Below, in pieces: positions 1-6,776 of a stretch of 10,142 nucleotides of DNA (the first letter of the stretch is position 1; every line of letters starts with the position of its first letter). The DNA is from Acidimicrobiales bacterium. GTDB lineage: Bacteria; Actinomycetota; Acidimicrobiia; Acidimicrobiales; UBA8190. The stretch is from assembly GCA_030042575.1 (NCBI GenBank), contig JASHZK010000101.1:1-10142 (forward strand), given 5' to 3'. Below the pieces are notes generated by a model that saw only the letters and a list, made by a program, of their open reading frames with translations, was not told the origin of the DNA and did not search any database. The position numbers and the translations under genes were made by a program.

Positions 1-256
1 CGACCACCGAACCGTCGAGCACCCCGCCGGCGCCACCGGTGTCGTAGGTGCCGGCCCACGACAGCGTGCCTGAGGGATTCTGGTCGTAGACGTACACCTG
101 GTTGCCGGCCGGGTTGTCGTTCTGGACGAAGACCACCTGTCCCGGGCCCGGGCCTCCCCAGGTGACGGGCTCGGCAGTCGCTGCCGCGGGGGCGACCCAG
201 GCGGCGAGAGCGAAAAGGCCGGCGGCGCCGACGATCGTACGTAGACAGCGACTCAT
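1..256 (-). CDS. Secreted beta-propeller / lactonase-like protein, N-terminal part (cut by window edge)
   Basis: The reading frame starts at the ATG on 256-254 and is open to the left edge, giving 85 codons. An AAAGGA ribosome binding site lies on 269-264, seven bases before the ATG. The N-terminus is a textbook Sec signal: MSRCLRT, then a hydrophobic run (IVGAAGLFALAAWVAPA), with likely cleavage after an Ala-rich ATA/AEP stretch near residue 29. The mature start has VVFVQNDNPAGNQVYVYD and a Gly-rich TYDTGGAGG segment. This matches the first blade of secreted actinobacterial proteins annotated as lactonase-family or YncE-like beta-propellers. The enzymatic role of that group is mostly unproven, so substrate is unknown. 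It diverges from the ECF sigma factor with 130 bases between the starts, so the sigma factor could control it, but no convincing promoter was found there. The family call is from recall of similar sequences. Confidence 0.72.
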   Translation of the reverse strand, partial: MSRCLRTIVGAAGLFALAAWVAPAAATAEPVTWGGPGPGQVVFVQNDNPAGNQVYVYDQNPSGTLSWAGTYDTGGAGGVLDGSVV

Positions 257-386
257 GGCAGGGTCCTTTCCACGGCTTCATCTCCCTCGTTTTGCCAATA
301 CCCTCTACAGTCCCCACCGAGGCAGTGGCGTTACGCGGCGGGAGCCCGTCCACCGACTGGGCGGACCGGTGGGCGAACATGTCGTC

Positions 387-1007
387 ATGACCCTCCTAGG
401 CTCTGAGGCCTTGGACGCTGATGGCGAACTGCTCGGCCGGCTGCGTAGTGGCGACGAGGACGCCTTCGTCGCCCTGGTGGATCACTATCAGCCGTCGATG
501 TTGCGCTTGGCATGGTCGATGGTGGGCAGCCGCGCCGTGGCAGAGGAAGTCGTGCAGGACACCTGGATGGGAGTGGTGCGCGGCATCGAACGGTTCGAAG
601 GGCGCTCATCGCTCAAGACCTGGCTCTTTCGCATACTGGTGAATCGAGCCCGCTCCAGTGTTTCGCGCGAACTCCACAACGCCCCTTTCGAATCCGCCCG
701 AACAGTGGACCCCGCTCGTTTCGATGCCGACGGCCACTGGGCCGACCCGGTGGACCAGTGGGCGGAAGAGGTCGATGCTCGCCTGGACTCGTCCGCCCTG
801 ACCCAGGTGGTAGCCGACGCGCTGCAGGGCCTGCCCCCTCGCCAGCGCCAGGTGGTGCTCCTGCGCGACGTCGAGGGGCTCAGCAGCGAGGAGGCTTGCC
901 AGGTGCTCGGCCTCACCCAGGGCAATCAGCGCATCTTGCTCCATCGCGCCCGGGCCCGCCTTCGCCAGGAGGTCGAAACCGAGCTATGGAGGTCGCAGCG
1001 GTGTTGA
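387..1007 (+). CDS. ECF-type RNA polymerase sigma factor
   Basis: This 206-residue protein has the two-domain layout of extracytoplasmic-function sigma factors. Sigma-2 spans about residues 20-92, with DAFVALVDHY at the start, the region 2.2/2.3 signature EEVVQDTWMGVV (residues 53-64) and FRILVNRARS (81-90). A linker of about 45 residues rich in Asp and Trp follows. Sigma-4 spans about 138-195, with LPPRQRQVVLLRDVEGLSS (149-167) and the helix-turn-helix around EEACQVLGLTQGNQRILLHRARARLR. The ATG at 387 gives the family's usual length. The frame is open further upstream to 102, but that extension would run antisense through the neighbouring signal peptide gene and adds Pro/Arg-rich sequence with no sigma homology. 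GTG at 369 is an alternative start. No strong ribosome binding site precedes 387, so translation could be weak. The 3' end overlaps the anti-sigma gene by seven bases, which suggests coupled translation. Confidence 0.93.
   Translation: MTLLGSEALDADGELLGRLRSGDEDAFVALVDHYQPSMLRLAWSMVGSRAVAEEVVQDTWMGVVRGIERFEGRSSLKTWLFRILVNRARSSVSRELHNAPFESARTVDPARFDADGHWADPVDQWAEEVDARLDSSALTQVVADALQGLPPRQRQVVLLRDVEGLSSEEACQVLGLTQGNQRILLHRARARLRQEVETELWRSQRC
988..992 (+). promoter_or_regulatory. Ribosome binding site that sets the anti-sigma start
   Basis: GGAGG lies inside the last codons of the sigma factor, eight bases before GTG 1001. It favours GTG 1001 over the in-frame ATG at 986, which has no site at suitable spacing. 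The placement supports translational coupling of sigma and anti-sigma factor. Confidence 0.75.
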
Positions 1008-1255
1008 GCCTCCGTGGCAAGGACCTTGTCTGCCAACAGGCGGTCGAGCTGGTCACGGCCTACCTCGAGGGCGCCCTGTCGGGAAAGGACCGGCGCCGTT
1101 TCGAGCGCCACCTGTCGGCCTGCGCCAACTGCGCCGAATATCTGGAACAGATCAGGTCGACGATTCGGCTGTCAGGTGCCGTTCAGGCAGACGAGCTGAC
1201 TCCCGAAGCCCGAGAGGAGCTGGTCCGCCTCTACCGTCGCTGGCGCTCGGGCTGA
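1001..1255 (+). CDS. Zinc-finger (ZAS, zf-HC2) anti-sigma factor, short soluble form
   Basis: This 84-residue protein carries the ZAS zinc-binding pattern: Cys11, then 25 residues, then HLSACANC, giving His37-x3-Cys41-x2-Cys44. The helix AVELVTAYLEGALS between Cys11 and His37 is typical of zf-HC2 anti-sigma factors. Known members bind the cognate ECF sigma factor and hold it off RNA polymerase; some release it when the thiols are oxidised. There is no transmembrane segment. The protein ends with a charged tail (EELVRLYRRWRSG), so it should act in the cytoplasm, more like RsrA-type regulators than membrane-anchored ones. Its start overlaps the sigma gene end by seven bases, so it almost certainly regulates that sigma factor. 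Whether it senses redox is inference from the cysteines only. Confidence 0.88.
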   Translation: MLSLRGKDLVCQQAVELVTAYLEGALSGKDRRRFERHLSACANCAEYLEQIRSTIRLSGAVQADELTPEAREELVRLYRRWRSG

Positions 1256-1258
1256 GGC

Positions 1259-1320
1259 GCGGGCCACACCCGGGCCTCTGGGGCCTGCCCTCCGGGCGCC
1301 TCGTACCGGACGTGGCCCGC
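1259..1320. terminator. Inverted repeat between convergent genes, possible bidirectional terminator
   Basis: GCGGGCCAC (1259-1267) and GTGGCCCGC (1312-1320) are perfect 9-base complements. A smaller TCCGG/CCGGA pair (1291-1295 and 1306-1310) sits inside the 44-base loop. The repeat lies in the 100-base gap between the stops of the anti-sigma gene (1255) and the GH4 gene (1356). No T-run follows either arm, so intrinsic termination is not certain; the position is the main support. Confidence 0.4.
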
Positions 1321-1355
1321 CGTGTCGCGTGGTGCCGGCCAGGTGATGGCCGAGG

Positions 1356-2732
1356 TCAGCTGAACTGCGGAAGCCACGCCGCCGTTGCCGCCAGCAACTC
1401 GTCGGTCATGGAGAGCACCTGGTGGTAGGGCAGGGTGGAGGTCGTCACGTCGGCCAGCATGGCCTCGTAGACGGTGGACCGCTGCCCGCTGCAGGCCGCC
1501 TCCACGGTCAGCTCCTGCGAGGCCACCACCCGGCGGAGGCACTCGCCCAGGATGCCCGGCACCGCCACGCTGTCGCGTGGCCGCAGACCGGAGGTCCCGG
1601 CCAGCCCTATGCACTCCACCACCGCCCCCTCGGGCAGGTCCCGCACCTGCCCGGTGTTCGGCAGGTTCATGGGCAGCGCCTCGTCACCGCCCGTGACCAA
1701 GCCGGACAGCAGCGGTGCCACCAGCTCCCCCGAGGGAATGACGGGGATGTCGTCGGAGGCCAGGATGGAGTTGAGCGTGGCGACATCGGCCGCCTTGTCG
1801 GCCATGTGGGTCTCGAGGCCGTACTGGTGCACCCCCCAGTCCCGGCCGAAGTCCGAGGCGGGCGTGACGAACCACGGCAGGAATTCGGCCACGTGGGTGT
1901 CCGAAGCGGCGGGGAGGACACCGAAGCGCGAGAACAGTTCGAGCTTGATCTTCACATTCTCGAGCACGTCGGACTTGGTCCATGGACCCCTCGGGTGTCG
2001 TCGTGCCCAGCGCAACGCCAAAGGCGGCGGGTCGAGCCATATGGGGGCTTCGAGGTCGGTTCTCCCTTCGATGGCGTCACGGAGCATGGCGAAGCCGTCG
2101 CCACCGGCAATGGCCATGGAGGTGGCGACGGGCAGATGGTTGACCCCGGCGATCACGGGGTCGACCTCGTGCATGGCCACGTCGAACAAAAGGCTCATCA
2201 CCAGCTGCAGTCCCACCACCTCGTTGCACAGGCCGACCACGCTGACGGAGGTGTGCTTGGCCACGGCTCGACAAACAGCGGTGAGCGGGTTGCTGACGTT
2301 GACCAGCAGCGCTCCGGGGCATCGGCGCTCCATGGCCCTGGCCACCTGCAGCACCACAGGGATGGTTCTCAGAGAACGGGAGATGCCGCCCGGCCCCACG
2401 CTGTCGCCCACCGGTTGACGCAGGCCATAGCGGGCGGGAATCTCGATGTCGTGACACATGCTGGCAAAACCGCCTACCGACAAGGCGGTGATGACAAAGC
2501 CGGCGTCGTCCAGCGCTTCGTCGAGGTCGGTGGTGGTCCGGACCGTCAACCCGATGGAGCGACGCTCGGCGATGTGATCTCCCAGCCGCTTCGTCTCCTT
2601 CAAAGCGGCATCGTCGGTGTCCATGAGCACGATCTCGCTCTGGGCCAATGACCGGGTGTTGGCAAAGTCGAGAAGGAGGCTCGGTGCCCAGTGCGAGCTT
2701 CCTCCGCCGACGATGACGATCCTGGCCCCCAT
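1356..2732 (-). CDS. Glycoside hydrolase family 4 (NAD- and metal-dependent glycosidase)
   Basis: The 458-residue product has the normal length and landmarks of GH4. It opens with a Rossmann NAD-binding motif (IVIVGGGSSHW, residues 5-15) and an acidic residue at the second strand end (LMDTDD, 36-41). GDSVGPGGISRSLR (109-122) and VNVSNPLTAV (144-153) are family signatures. GLCNEV places Cys169, and GVNHLPV places His199; in characterised GH4 enzymes the equivalent Cys and His bind the catalytic Mn2+. GH4 enzymes cleave glycosides by transient oxidation at C3 using bound NAD+, and act in the cytoplasm. Substrate cannot be read here: alpha-glucosidase, alpha-galactosidase, glucuronidase/galacturonidase and 6-phospho-beta-glucosidase members exist. 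No PTS gene is nearby, so a non-phosphorylated substrate is a weak inference. The ATG at 2732-2730 begins right before the Rossmann fold. No Shine-Dalgarno is visible upstream, so a leaderless mRNA is possible. It diverges from the GH92 gene. Confidence 0.9.
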   Translation of the reverse strand: MGARIVIVGGGSSHWAPSLLLDFANTRSLAQSEIVLMDTDDAALKETKRLGDHIAERRSIGLTVRTTTDLDEALDDAGFVITALSVGGFASMCHDIEIPARYGLRQPVGDSVGPGGISRSLRTIPVVLQVARAMERRCPGALLVNVSNPLTAVCRAVAKHTSVSVVGLCNEVVGLQLVMSLLFDVAMHEVDPVIAGVNHLPVATSMAIAGGDGFAMLRDAIEGRTDLEAPIWLDPPPLALRWARRHPRGPWTKSDVLENVKIKLELFSRFGVLPAASDTHVAEFLPWFVTPASDFGRDWGVHQYGLETHMADKAADVATLNSILASDDIPVIPSGELVAPLLSGLVTGGDEALPMNLPNTGQVRDLPEGAVVECIGLAGTSGLRPRDSVAVPGILGECLRRVVASQELTVEAACSGQRSTVYEAMLADVTTSTLPYHQVLSMTDELLAATAAWLPQFS

Positions 2733-2826
2733 CGTCGGGAGGCTAGCAGCAACGTGGCGATACCGGCCTGGGTCACCTTGGCGCTATGGCAGGACGACGA
2801 ACGTCGAGCGGGGCAACAATGGGATC
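2733..2826. promoter_or_regulatory. Divergent spacer between GH4 and GH92 genes
   Basis: This 94-base gap separates two divergent start codons and must hold, or lie close to, the promoters of both. I could not pick out a convincing -35/-10 pair on either strand, nor an operator-like palindrome. Neither gene has a strong ribosome binding site here. The call rests on position only. Confidence 0.3.
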
Positions 2827-5538
2827 ATGAGACGGTGGGGGCCCGTGGCGTTCAGCTCCGCCCTGTTGGCGTGCCTCCTGGCCGGTTGTGGGCAAAGGCC
2901 CCCGATCACGACAACCGTGCGGACCCCGCCCACCACCACCGTTCCAGCTCCTGCGTCCGGCCAAGCCGATCTGACGAGTCTGGTCGACCCGTTCGTGGGA
3001 ACGGGCGCCAGCTCCGTGGCCGGAGGCGAAGTCGGGACCTTTCCCGGCGCCGCCGTCCCTTTCGGCATGATCCAATGGAGCCCGGACACGTCCCCGGACC
3101 GCGTCCAAGGTGGAGGCTACGACTATGGGGATCACGAGATCTCCGGTTTCAGTCTCACCCATCTCTCCGGTGCCGGCTGTCCCGTGTTCGGCGACGTACC
3201 GATTCTCCCCACCACCGGGACGGTCCCCCGCCATCCAGCCGATACGACCGAGTCGCTCTCACACACAAACGAGAGCGCGTCACCCGACTACTACCAGGTC
3301 GGCCTGGGGTCACCGACCACCACGGTCCGACTGTCGACAACACTCCGAACAGGGATCGGGGAGATCTCGTTCCCGTCGGTACGGATGGCCAACCTCCTGT
3401 TCAAGGTCAGCGGGAGTGCCAACGGAATCGAATCGTCCTCCGTGAACATCGTCGGCCCCAGGGAAATCACTGGTTCGGTGAAGAGCGGGTTCTTCTGTAG
3501 TTCTATCGGGACCTATACCTTGCACTTCGTGGCCGAGTTCAACCGGCCGTTCCAGAGTTACGGTGTGTGGAACTACGGCCGTCTGCACCCGGGATCGTCC
3601 ACGTGCGCCGGCACCTATCAGGCGTCGTGTGGGGCGTGGGTGAGCTTCAACGCCTCTCGCCATCACATGGTGATCCTGAAGGTAGGTCTGTCGTACGTCA
3701 GTACGGCAAATGCCGTCTCGAACCTCGAGGCCGAGGATCCGGGGTGGAACCTGGCCAAGGTCGAGCAGGCCGGGACCCAGGCGTGGAACGGCCTACTCAA
3801 CCGGATCCAGGTCGACGGAGGCAGTCACTCGGAGGAGGAGACCTTCTACACCGCTCTGTACCACTGTCTGCTGGATCCCAGCGTCTTCAGCGACGACAAC
3901 GGACAATACGAAGGTGTCGACGGCCGCGTCCACGACGCCGATGGGCGTACCCAATACACCAACTTCTCGGAGTGGGACATCTACCGCTCGGAGATCCCTC
4001 TTCTGTCCATCGTCGCCCCTTCTCAGGTGTCGGACATGATGCAATCACTGGTCAATGACGCCACCCAGGGCGGCTGGCTGCCCAAATGGGAGTTGGCCGA
4101 CACCGATACGGGGGTCATGGACGGAGATTCTGCCGATCCCATCATCGCCAGTGCCGTCGCTTTCGGTGTTCGAGGATTCGACTTGTCCGCCGCTCTGGCG
4201 GACATGGTCAAAGGGGCGACCGAGCCGGGCATCGGACGAACCTACGTGCAGGAGCGTAACGACCTCTCCGAGTACGAGCGGACCGGATACGTGCAGCAGA
4301 ACGCCACGTCCCAAGTCCTGGGGGAAACGGTAGGCGGCTCGGAGACCCTGGAGTACGCCATCGACGACTTCTCCATTGCCCAGATGGCCCTGGGGCAGGG
4401 CGATCAATCCGAATATCGAACGATGATGGCTCGGGCCCAGAATTGGCAGAACCTGTACAACCCGGCCTCAGGATACGTGCAGGCGCGACTGGCAAGCGGG
4501 AACTTTCCCTCCGGGCCAGTGCTTCCGGCACCTTCCCGCGCCTTGATCAACGAGGGTCAGGGGCAACAGGGCTTCGACGAAGGGAACGCCATCCAGTACA
4601 CGTGGAGCGTCCCCCAGGATCTGAGCACACTGTTCGCGTTGATGGGAGGGGACTCGGCGGCAGTAACGAAGCTCAACACCTTCTTCACCCAGCTCAACGC
4701 CGGCCCAGACCTGCCCTACGACTGGGCTGGTAACGAGCCGAGCCTGTGGACGCCCTGGGAATACGACTACGCGGGTGCACCCTGGCGTACTCAACAGGTC
4801 GTCCGTTCCATCGCCGACAGCCTCTATTCACTGAGTCCGGCCGGTGAACCCGGAAACGACGACCTCGGAGCCATGGCCTCGTGGTACGTGTGGGCTGCCC
4901 TGGGGCTCTATCCGTTGACCCCGGGAACGGCCGACCTGGTCATCGCCAGTCCGATGTTCCCGAGCAGCACGATCCATCTCCCTTCGGGCAAGGTGTTGAC
5001 GGTGACGGGCCAAGGAGCGCCCCGGGTCTACGTGCAATCGGCCCAGGTCGCGACGGGTGGGGGCGAGCCCGAGCCATTGAACCAGCCCTGGCTGCCGTCG
5101 AGCATTCTCGAAACCGGTGGGTCCGTCGACTTCACACTCGGTTCGGCTCCGGCCACGTCCTGGGGGAGCAGCCCGACTTCGGCGCCGCCCTCGTACACCA
5201 CATCGGCGGCGCCTGCCGTCGGCTACACGCTCCCGAGCGGAGAGGTGCAGACCCGGGCCGGATCACCCGTCGCTGTCACTCTGGGAATCCAGTCCGCCGG
5301 AGTCGGGGCCACCACGGTGGCCTGGAGCGCGTCCGCCCAAGGCGTGGCGGTCTCTCCCTCATCTGGTCGACTGAGTCTCCCGGCAGCTCCGGCGAACGGG
5401 GACAGTCCCCGAGTCTCGACCACGTTGGAACTCACCGCGTCAACGGCCGGCATCCGGTACCTGACGATCGATTTCTCGGTACCGGGACAGCCCACCCGAA
5501 TACCTTCGCTCACGCTCGAGGTGGACACCGGCAGCTGA
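2827..5538 (+). CDS. GH92 family exo-alpha-mannosidase, lipoprotein, with C-terminal Ig-like domain
   Basis: The 903-residue protein begins MRRWGPVAF with a hydrophobic stretch ending in a lipobox, LAGC (Cys21), so it should be a membrane-anchored lipoprotein. A Thr/Pro linker (about 28-45) follows. The GH92 N-terminal beta domain starts near DLTSLVDPFVGTG and includes PFGMIQWSPDT (78-88), GYDYGDHEISGFSLTHLSGAGC (97-118) and FGDVPILP. The catalytic (alpha/alpha)6 domain has FSEWDIYRSE (380-389), LPKWELADTDTGVMDGDSAD (418-437), FDEGNAIQYTW (583-593), GNEPSLW (635-641), AGAPWRTQ and GNDDLGAMASWY (676-687). From family knowledge Glu585 is the likely catalytic acid and Asp678/Asp679 the base site; these enzymes are Ca2+-dependent inverting alpha-mannosidases. 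The core ends near 784; a Ser/Pro linker and a beta-rich domain (about 797-903) follow. ATG 2827 is chosen because it directly precedes the lipoprotein signal; the frame is open upstream to 2617 but antisense to GH4. Linkage specificity is not readable. Confidence 0.93.
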   Translation: MRRWGPVAFSSALLACLLAGCGQRPPITTTVRTPPTTTVPAPASGQADLTSLVDPFVGTGASSVAGGEVGTFPGAAVPFGMIQWSPDTSPDRVQGGGYDYGDHEISGFSLTHLSGAGCPVFGDVPILPTTGTVPRHPADTTESLSHTNESASPDYYQVGLGSPTTTVRLSTTLRTGIGEISFPSVRMANLLFKVSGSANGIESSSVNIVGPREITGSVKSGFFCSSIGTYTLHFVAEFNRPFQSYGVWNYGRLHPGSSTCAGTYQASCGAWVSFNASRHHMVILKVGLSYVSTANAVSNLEAEDPGWNLAKVEQAGTQAWNGLLNRIQVDGGSHSEEETFYTALYHCLLDPSVFSDDNGQYEGVDGRVHDADGRTQYTNFSEWDIYRSEIPLLSIVAPSQVSDMMQSLVNDATQGGWLPKWELADTDTGVMDGDSADPIIASAVAFGVRGFDLSAALADMVKGATEPGIGRTYVQERNDLSEYERTGYVQQNATSQVLGETVGGSETLEYAIDDFSIAQMALGQGDQSEYRTMMARAQNWQNLYNPASGYVQARLASGNFPSGPVLPAPSRALINEGQGQQGFDEGNAIQYTWSVPQDLSTLFALMGGDSAAVTKLNTFFTQLNAGPDLPYDWAGNEPSLWTPWEYDYAGAPWRTQQVVRSIADSLYSLSPAGEPGNDDLGAMASWYVWAALGLYPLTPGTADLVIASPMFPSSTIHLPSGKVLTVTGQGAPRVYVQSAQVATGGGEPEPLNQPWLPSSILETGGSVDFTLGSAPATSWGSSPTSAPPSYTTSAAPAVGYTLPSGEVQTRAGSPVAVTLGIQSAGVGATTVAWSASAQGVAVSPSSGRLSLPAAPANGDSPRVSTTLELTASTAGIRYLTIDFSVPGQPTRIPSLTLEVDTGS

Positions 5539-5584
5539 CCTCTAACATTGTCGCCAACGATACGATCCAGCTGAGGGAGAAGCT

Positions 5585-6025
5585 ATGTCCTTTCTGTCGC
5601 TGCGCTCCGCGGTGATCAACGTCTCGGACCTGGAGCGATCCTCGGTCTTCTACCGGGACGTCTTGGACGCTGAACTACTGCGGGACAGTCAGGTGACGAT
5701 CGTCGGTCGCCAGGGTCCGGGCGGCTTCTTCCTCTACCTGCGCCAGGCGGGGCGCCATGCCTCTCATCCCGGTCAGCAGGCCCTCGGACCGAGGGAGGTG
5801 GCCTGGACCGTGGATTCGAGCACCAAGCTCGACCGGGTGGAGGCTCAACTGCGCGCCCACGACGCCTTCGACTTTCGGCGTACCCTGACTGCCGGTTTCG
5901 AGTTGGTCCTGGGCCACGATCCCGACCGCCTCCCTCTGGTGTTCGTCGCCGACGAGACGGGAGCGGACATGGCGCCCGAGACCCTGCTCGATGTGGCGCA
6001 GCTTCTGTTTTCCGTGGACGTGTGA
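5585..6025 (+). CDS. VOC-superfamily (glyoxalase/bleomycin-resistance fold) protein
   Basis: This 146-residue protein is preceded by GGGAGA (5575-5580) at good spacing from the ATG. It has the opening of a vicinal-oxygen-chelate module: SAVINVSDLERSSVFYRDVL (residues 8-27), the usual beta-strand then helix, followed by GGFFLYLRQ and, in the second half, EVAWTVDSSTKLDRVEAQL and PLVFVADETG. VOC proteins include glyoxalases, dioxygenases and antibiotic-binding proteins. The usual metal ligands (His/Glu at strand ends) are not clear here: the first strand has Asn13 where many enzymes have His. It may be a binding protein rather than an enzyme. It lies 46 bases after the GH92 stop and 61 before the stress protein, so co-transcription is possible. 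Function is unknown. Confidence 0.75.
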   Translation: MSFLSLRSAVINVSDLERSSVFYRDVLDAELLRDSQVTIVGRQGPGGFFLYLRQAGRHASHPGQQALGPREVAWTVDSSTKLDRVEAQLRAHDAFDFRRTLTAGFELVLGHDPDRLPLVFVADETGADMAPETLLDVAQLLFSVDV

Positions 6026-6086
6026 TGGACCTGCTGGCGACCGCGTCCAAGCAGGCGAGCCGATCCCACACATCAAGGAGGGGATT

Positions 6087-6560
6087 ATGACCGAGACAAC
6101 ACCGGCGGGGCCGGTCCTGTTTTGCTTCGATGGTTCCGAGGGATCACGACGCGCCATGAAGACGGCGGCGCACCTGATCGACCGCCCCGCGGATGCCGTC
6201 GTACTCACCGTGTGGGAGACGGTTGCCACACGCTTGACTCTTGCCGGGGCCTTCGCGGTGGGTTTCCCCGAGTCCGATCTGGACGCAGAGGAAGAATCCT
6301 TTGCCAGGTCGGTGGCGCAAGAGGGGGCGCTACAAGCGAACAAGCACGGATACAACGCAACGCCGATGATCAAGGAGGCCTTGAAGGGGATCGCACCGAC
6401 CATCTTGGCGACCGCCGAAGAAATCGCACCACGCTTGATCGTGTCCGGGCAACGGGGCCGGGGGGTCCTGCGCAGCACCCTGTTGGGCAGCGTCTCTCAC
6501 GCCCTGGCCTCACATGCCCTTTACCCGGTTCTCATCGTTCCGGAACATGGGATCGGTTGA
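6087..6560 (+). CDS. Universal stress protein (UspA family, ATP-binding type)
   Basis: The 157-residue product is a single Usp domain of standard length. An AAGGAGGGG ribosome binding site (6075-6083) sits just before ATG 6087. The first strand carries Asp15 (VLFCFDGSEGS), which contacts the adenine side in ATP-binding members. The C-terminal nucleotide loop fits G-x2-G-x9-G-S exactly: Gly121, Gly124, Gly134, Ser135 in SGQRGRGVLRSTLLGSVS, followed by the final strand YPVLIVP. Proteins of this type bind ATP and help survival under starvation, hypoxia or other stress; the exact partner is unknown. The frame is open upstream to 5991, but that would overlap the VOC gene and skip the strong ribosome binding site. 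Confidence 0.93.
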   Translation: MTETTPAGPVLFCFDGSEGSRRAMKTAAHLIDRPADAVVLTVWETVATRLTLAGAFAVGFPESDLDAEEESFARSVAQEGALQANKHGYNATPMIKEALKGIAPTILATAEEIAPRLIVSGQRGRGVLRSTLLGSVSHALASHALYPVLIVPEHGIG

Positions 6561-6575
6561 CTTCCTCGTTTCGCC

Positions 6576-6592
6576 ACATCGGCTTCCGATGT
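6576..6592 (+). terminator. Hairpin after the universal stress protein gene, possible terminator
   Basis: ACATCGG (6576-6582) and CCGATGT (6586-6592) form a perfect 7-base stem with a three-base CTT loop. It begins 16 bases after the stress protein stop. No T-run follows, so it is at best a non-canonical terminator or an mRNA 3'-end stabiliser. Confidence 0.4.
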
Positions 6593-6611
6593 CACAATCG
6601 GGCTGGACCAT

Positions 6612-6630
6612 GGCCGTGCCGGCGACGGCC
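6612..6630. repeat. Second small inverted repeat in the 6561-6776 gap
   Basis: GGCCGT (6612-6617) and ACGGCC (6625-6630) can pair around a seven-base loop. Short GC-rich pairs are common by chance in this DNA. The rest of the gap (to 6776) shows no gene, tRNA or clear promoter; the minus-strand frame across it is Ser/Arg-rich and looks non-coding. Confidence 0.25.
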
Positions 6631-6776
6631 TCAGCATCGACTTCGCCTCGCTATGACTCTCCGTCCCCCATGCAACAGTTGGCCGGTCGTCAAGCTTCCA
6701 GCTCGAGGTCCAATTCCCTCGCCATAGGCACGACACACCCGTCCGGGGTAACGTCGCCTCCGTGGGGGGTCGCAGG

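Noticed and set aside
102..386. N-terminal extension of the sigma factor back to 102
   Set aside because: It is antisense to a signal-peptide gene, Pro/Arg-rich, and has no sigma similarity; ATG 387 gives normal ECF length.
1422..2651. 409-codon plus-strand frame opposite the GH4 gene
   Set aside because: It is an antisense shadow, rich in Gly, His and Arg without recognisable motifs; GH4 signatures on the other strand are unambiguous.
2617..2826. Upstream extension of the GH92 frame
   Set aside because: It overlaps GH4 coding on the other strand and would bury the lipoprotein signal at 2827.
3710..4407. Several overlapping frames inside the GH92 gene on both strands
   Set aside because: All lie within the continuous GH92 catalytic domain and show Arg/Ser/Pro-rich shadow composition.
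5675..6478. 267-codon minus-strand frame opposite the VOC and stress protein genes
   Set aside because: It is antisense to two well-supported genes with ribosome binding sites, and has no motif of its own.
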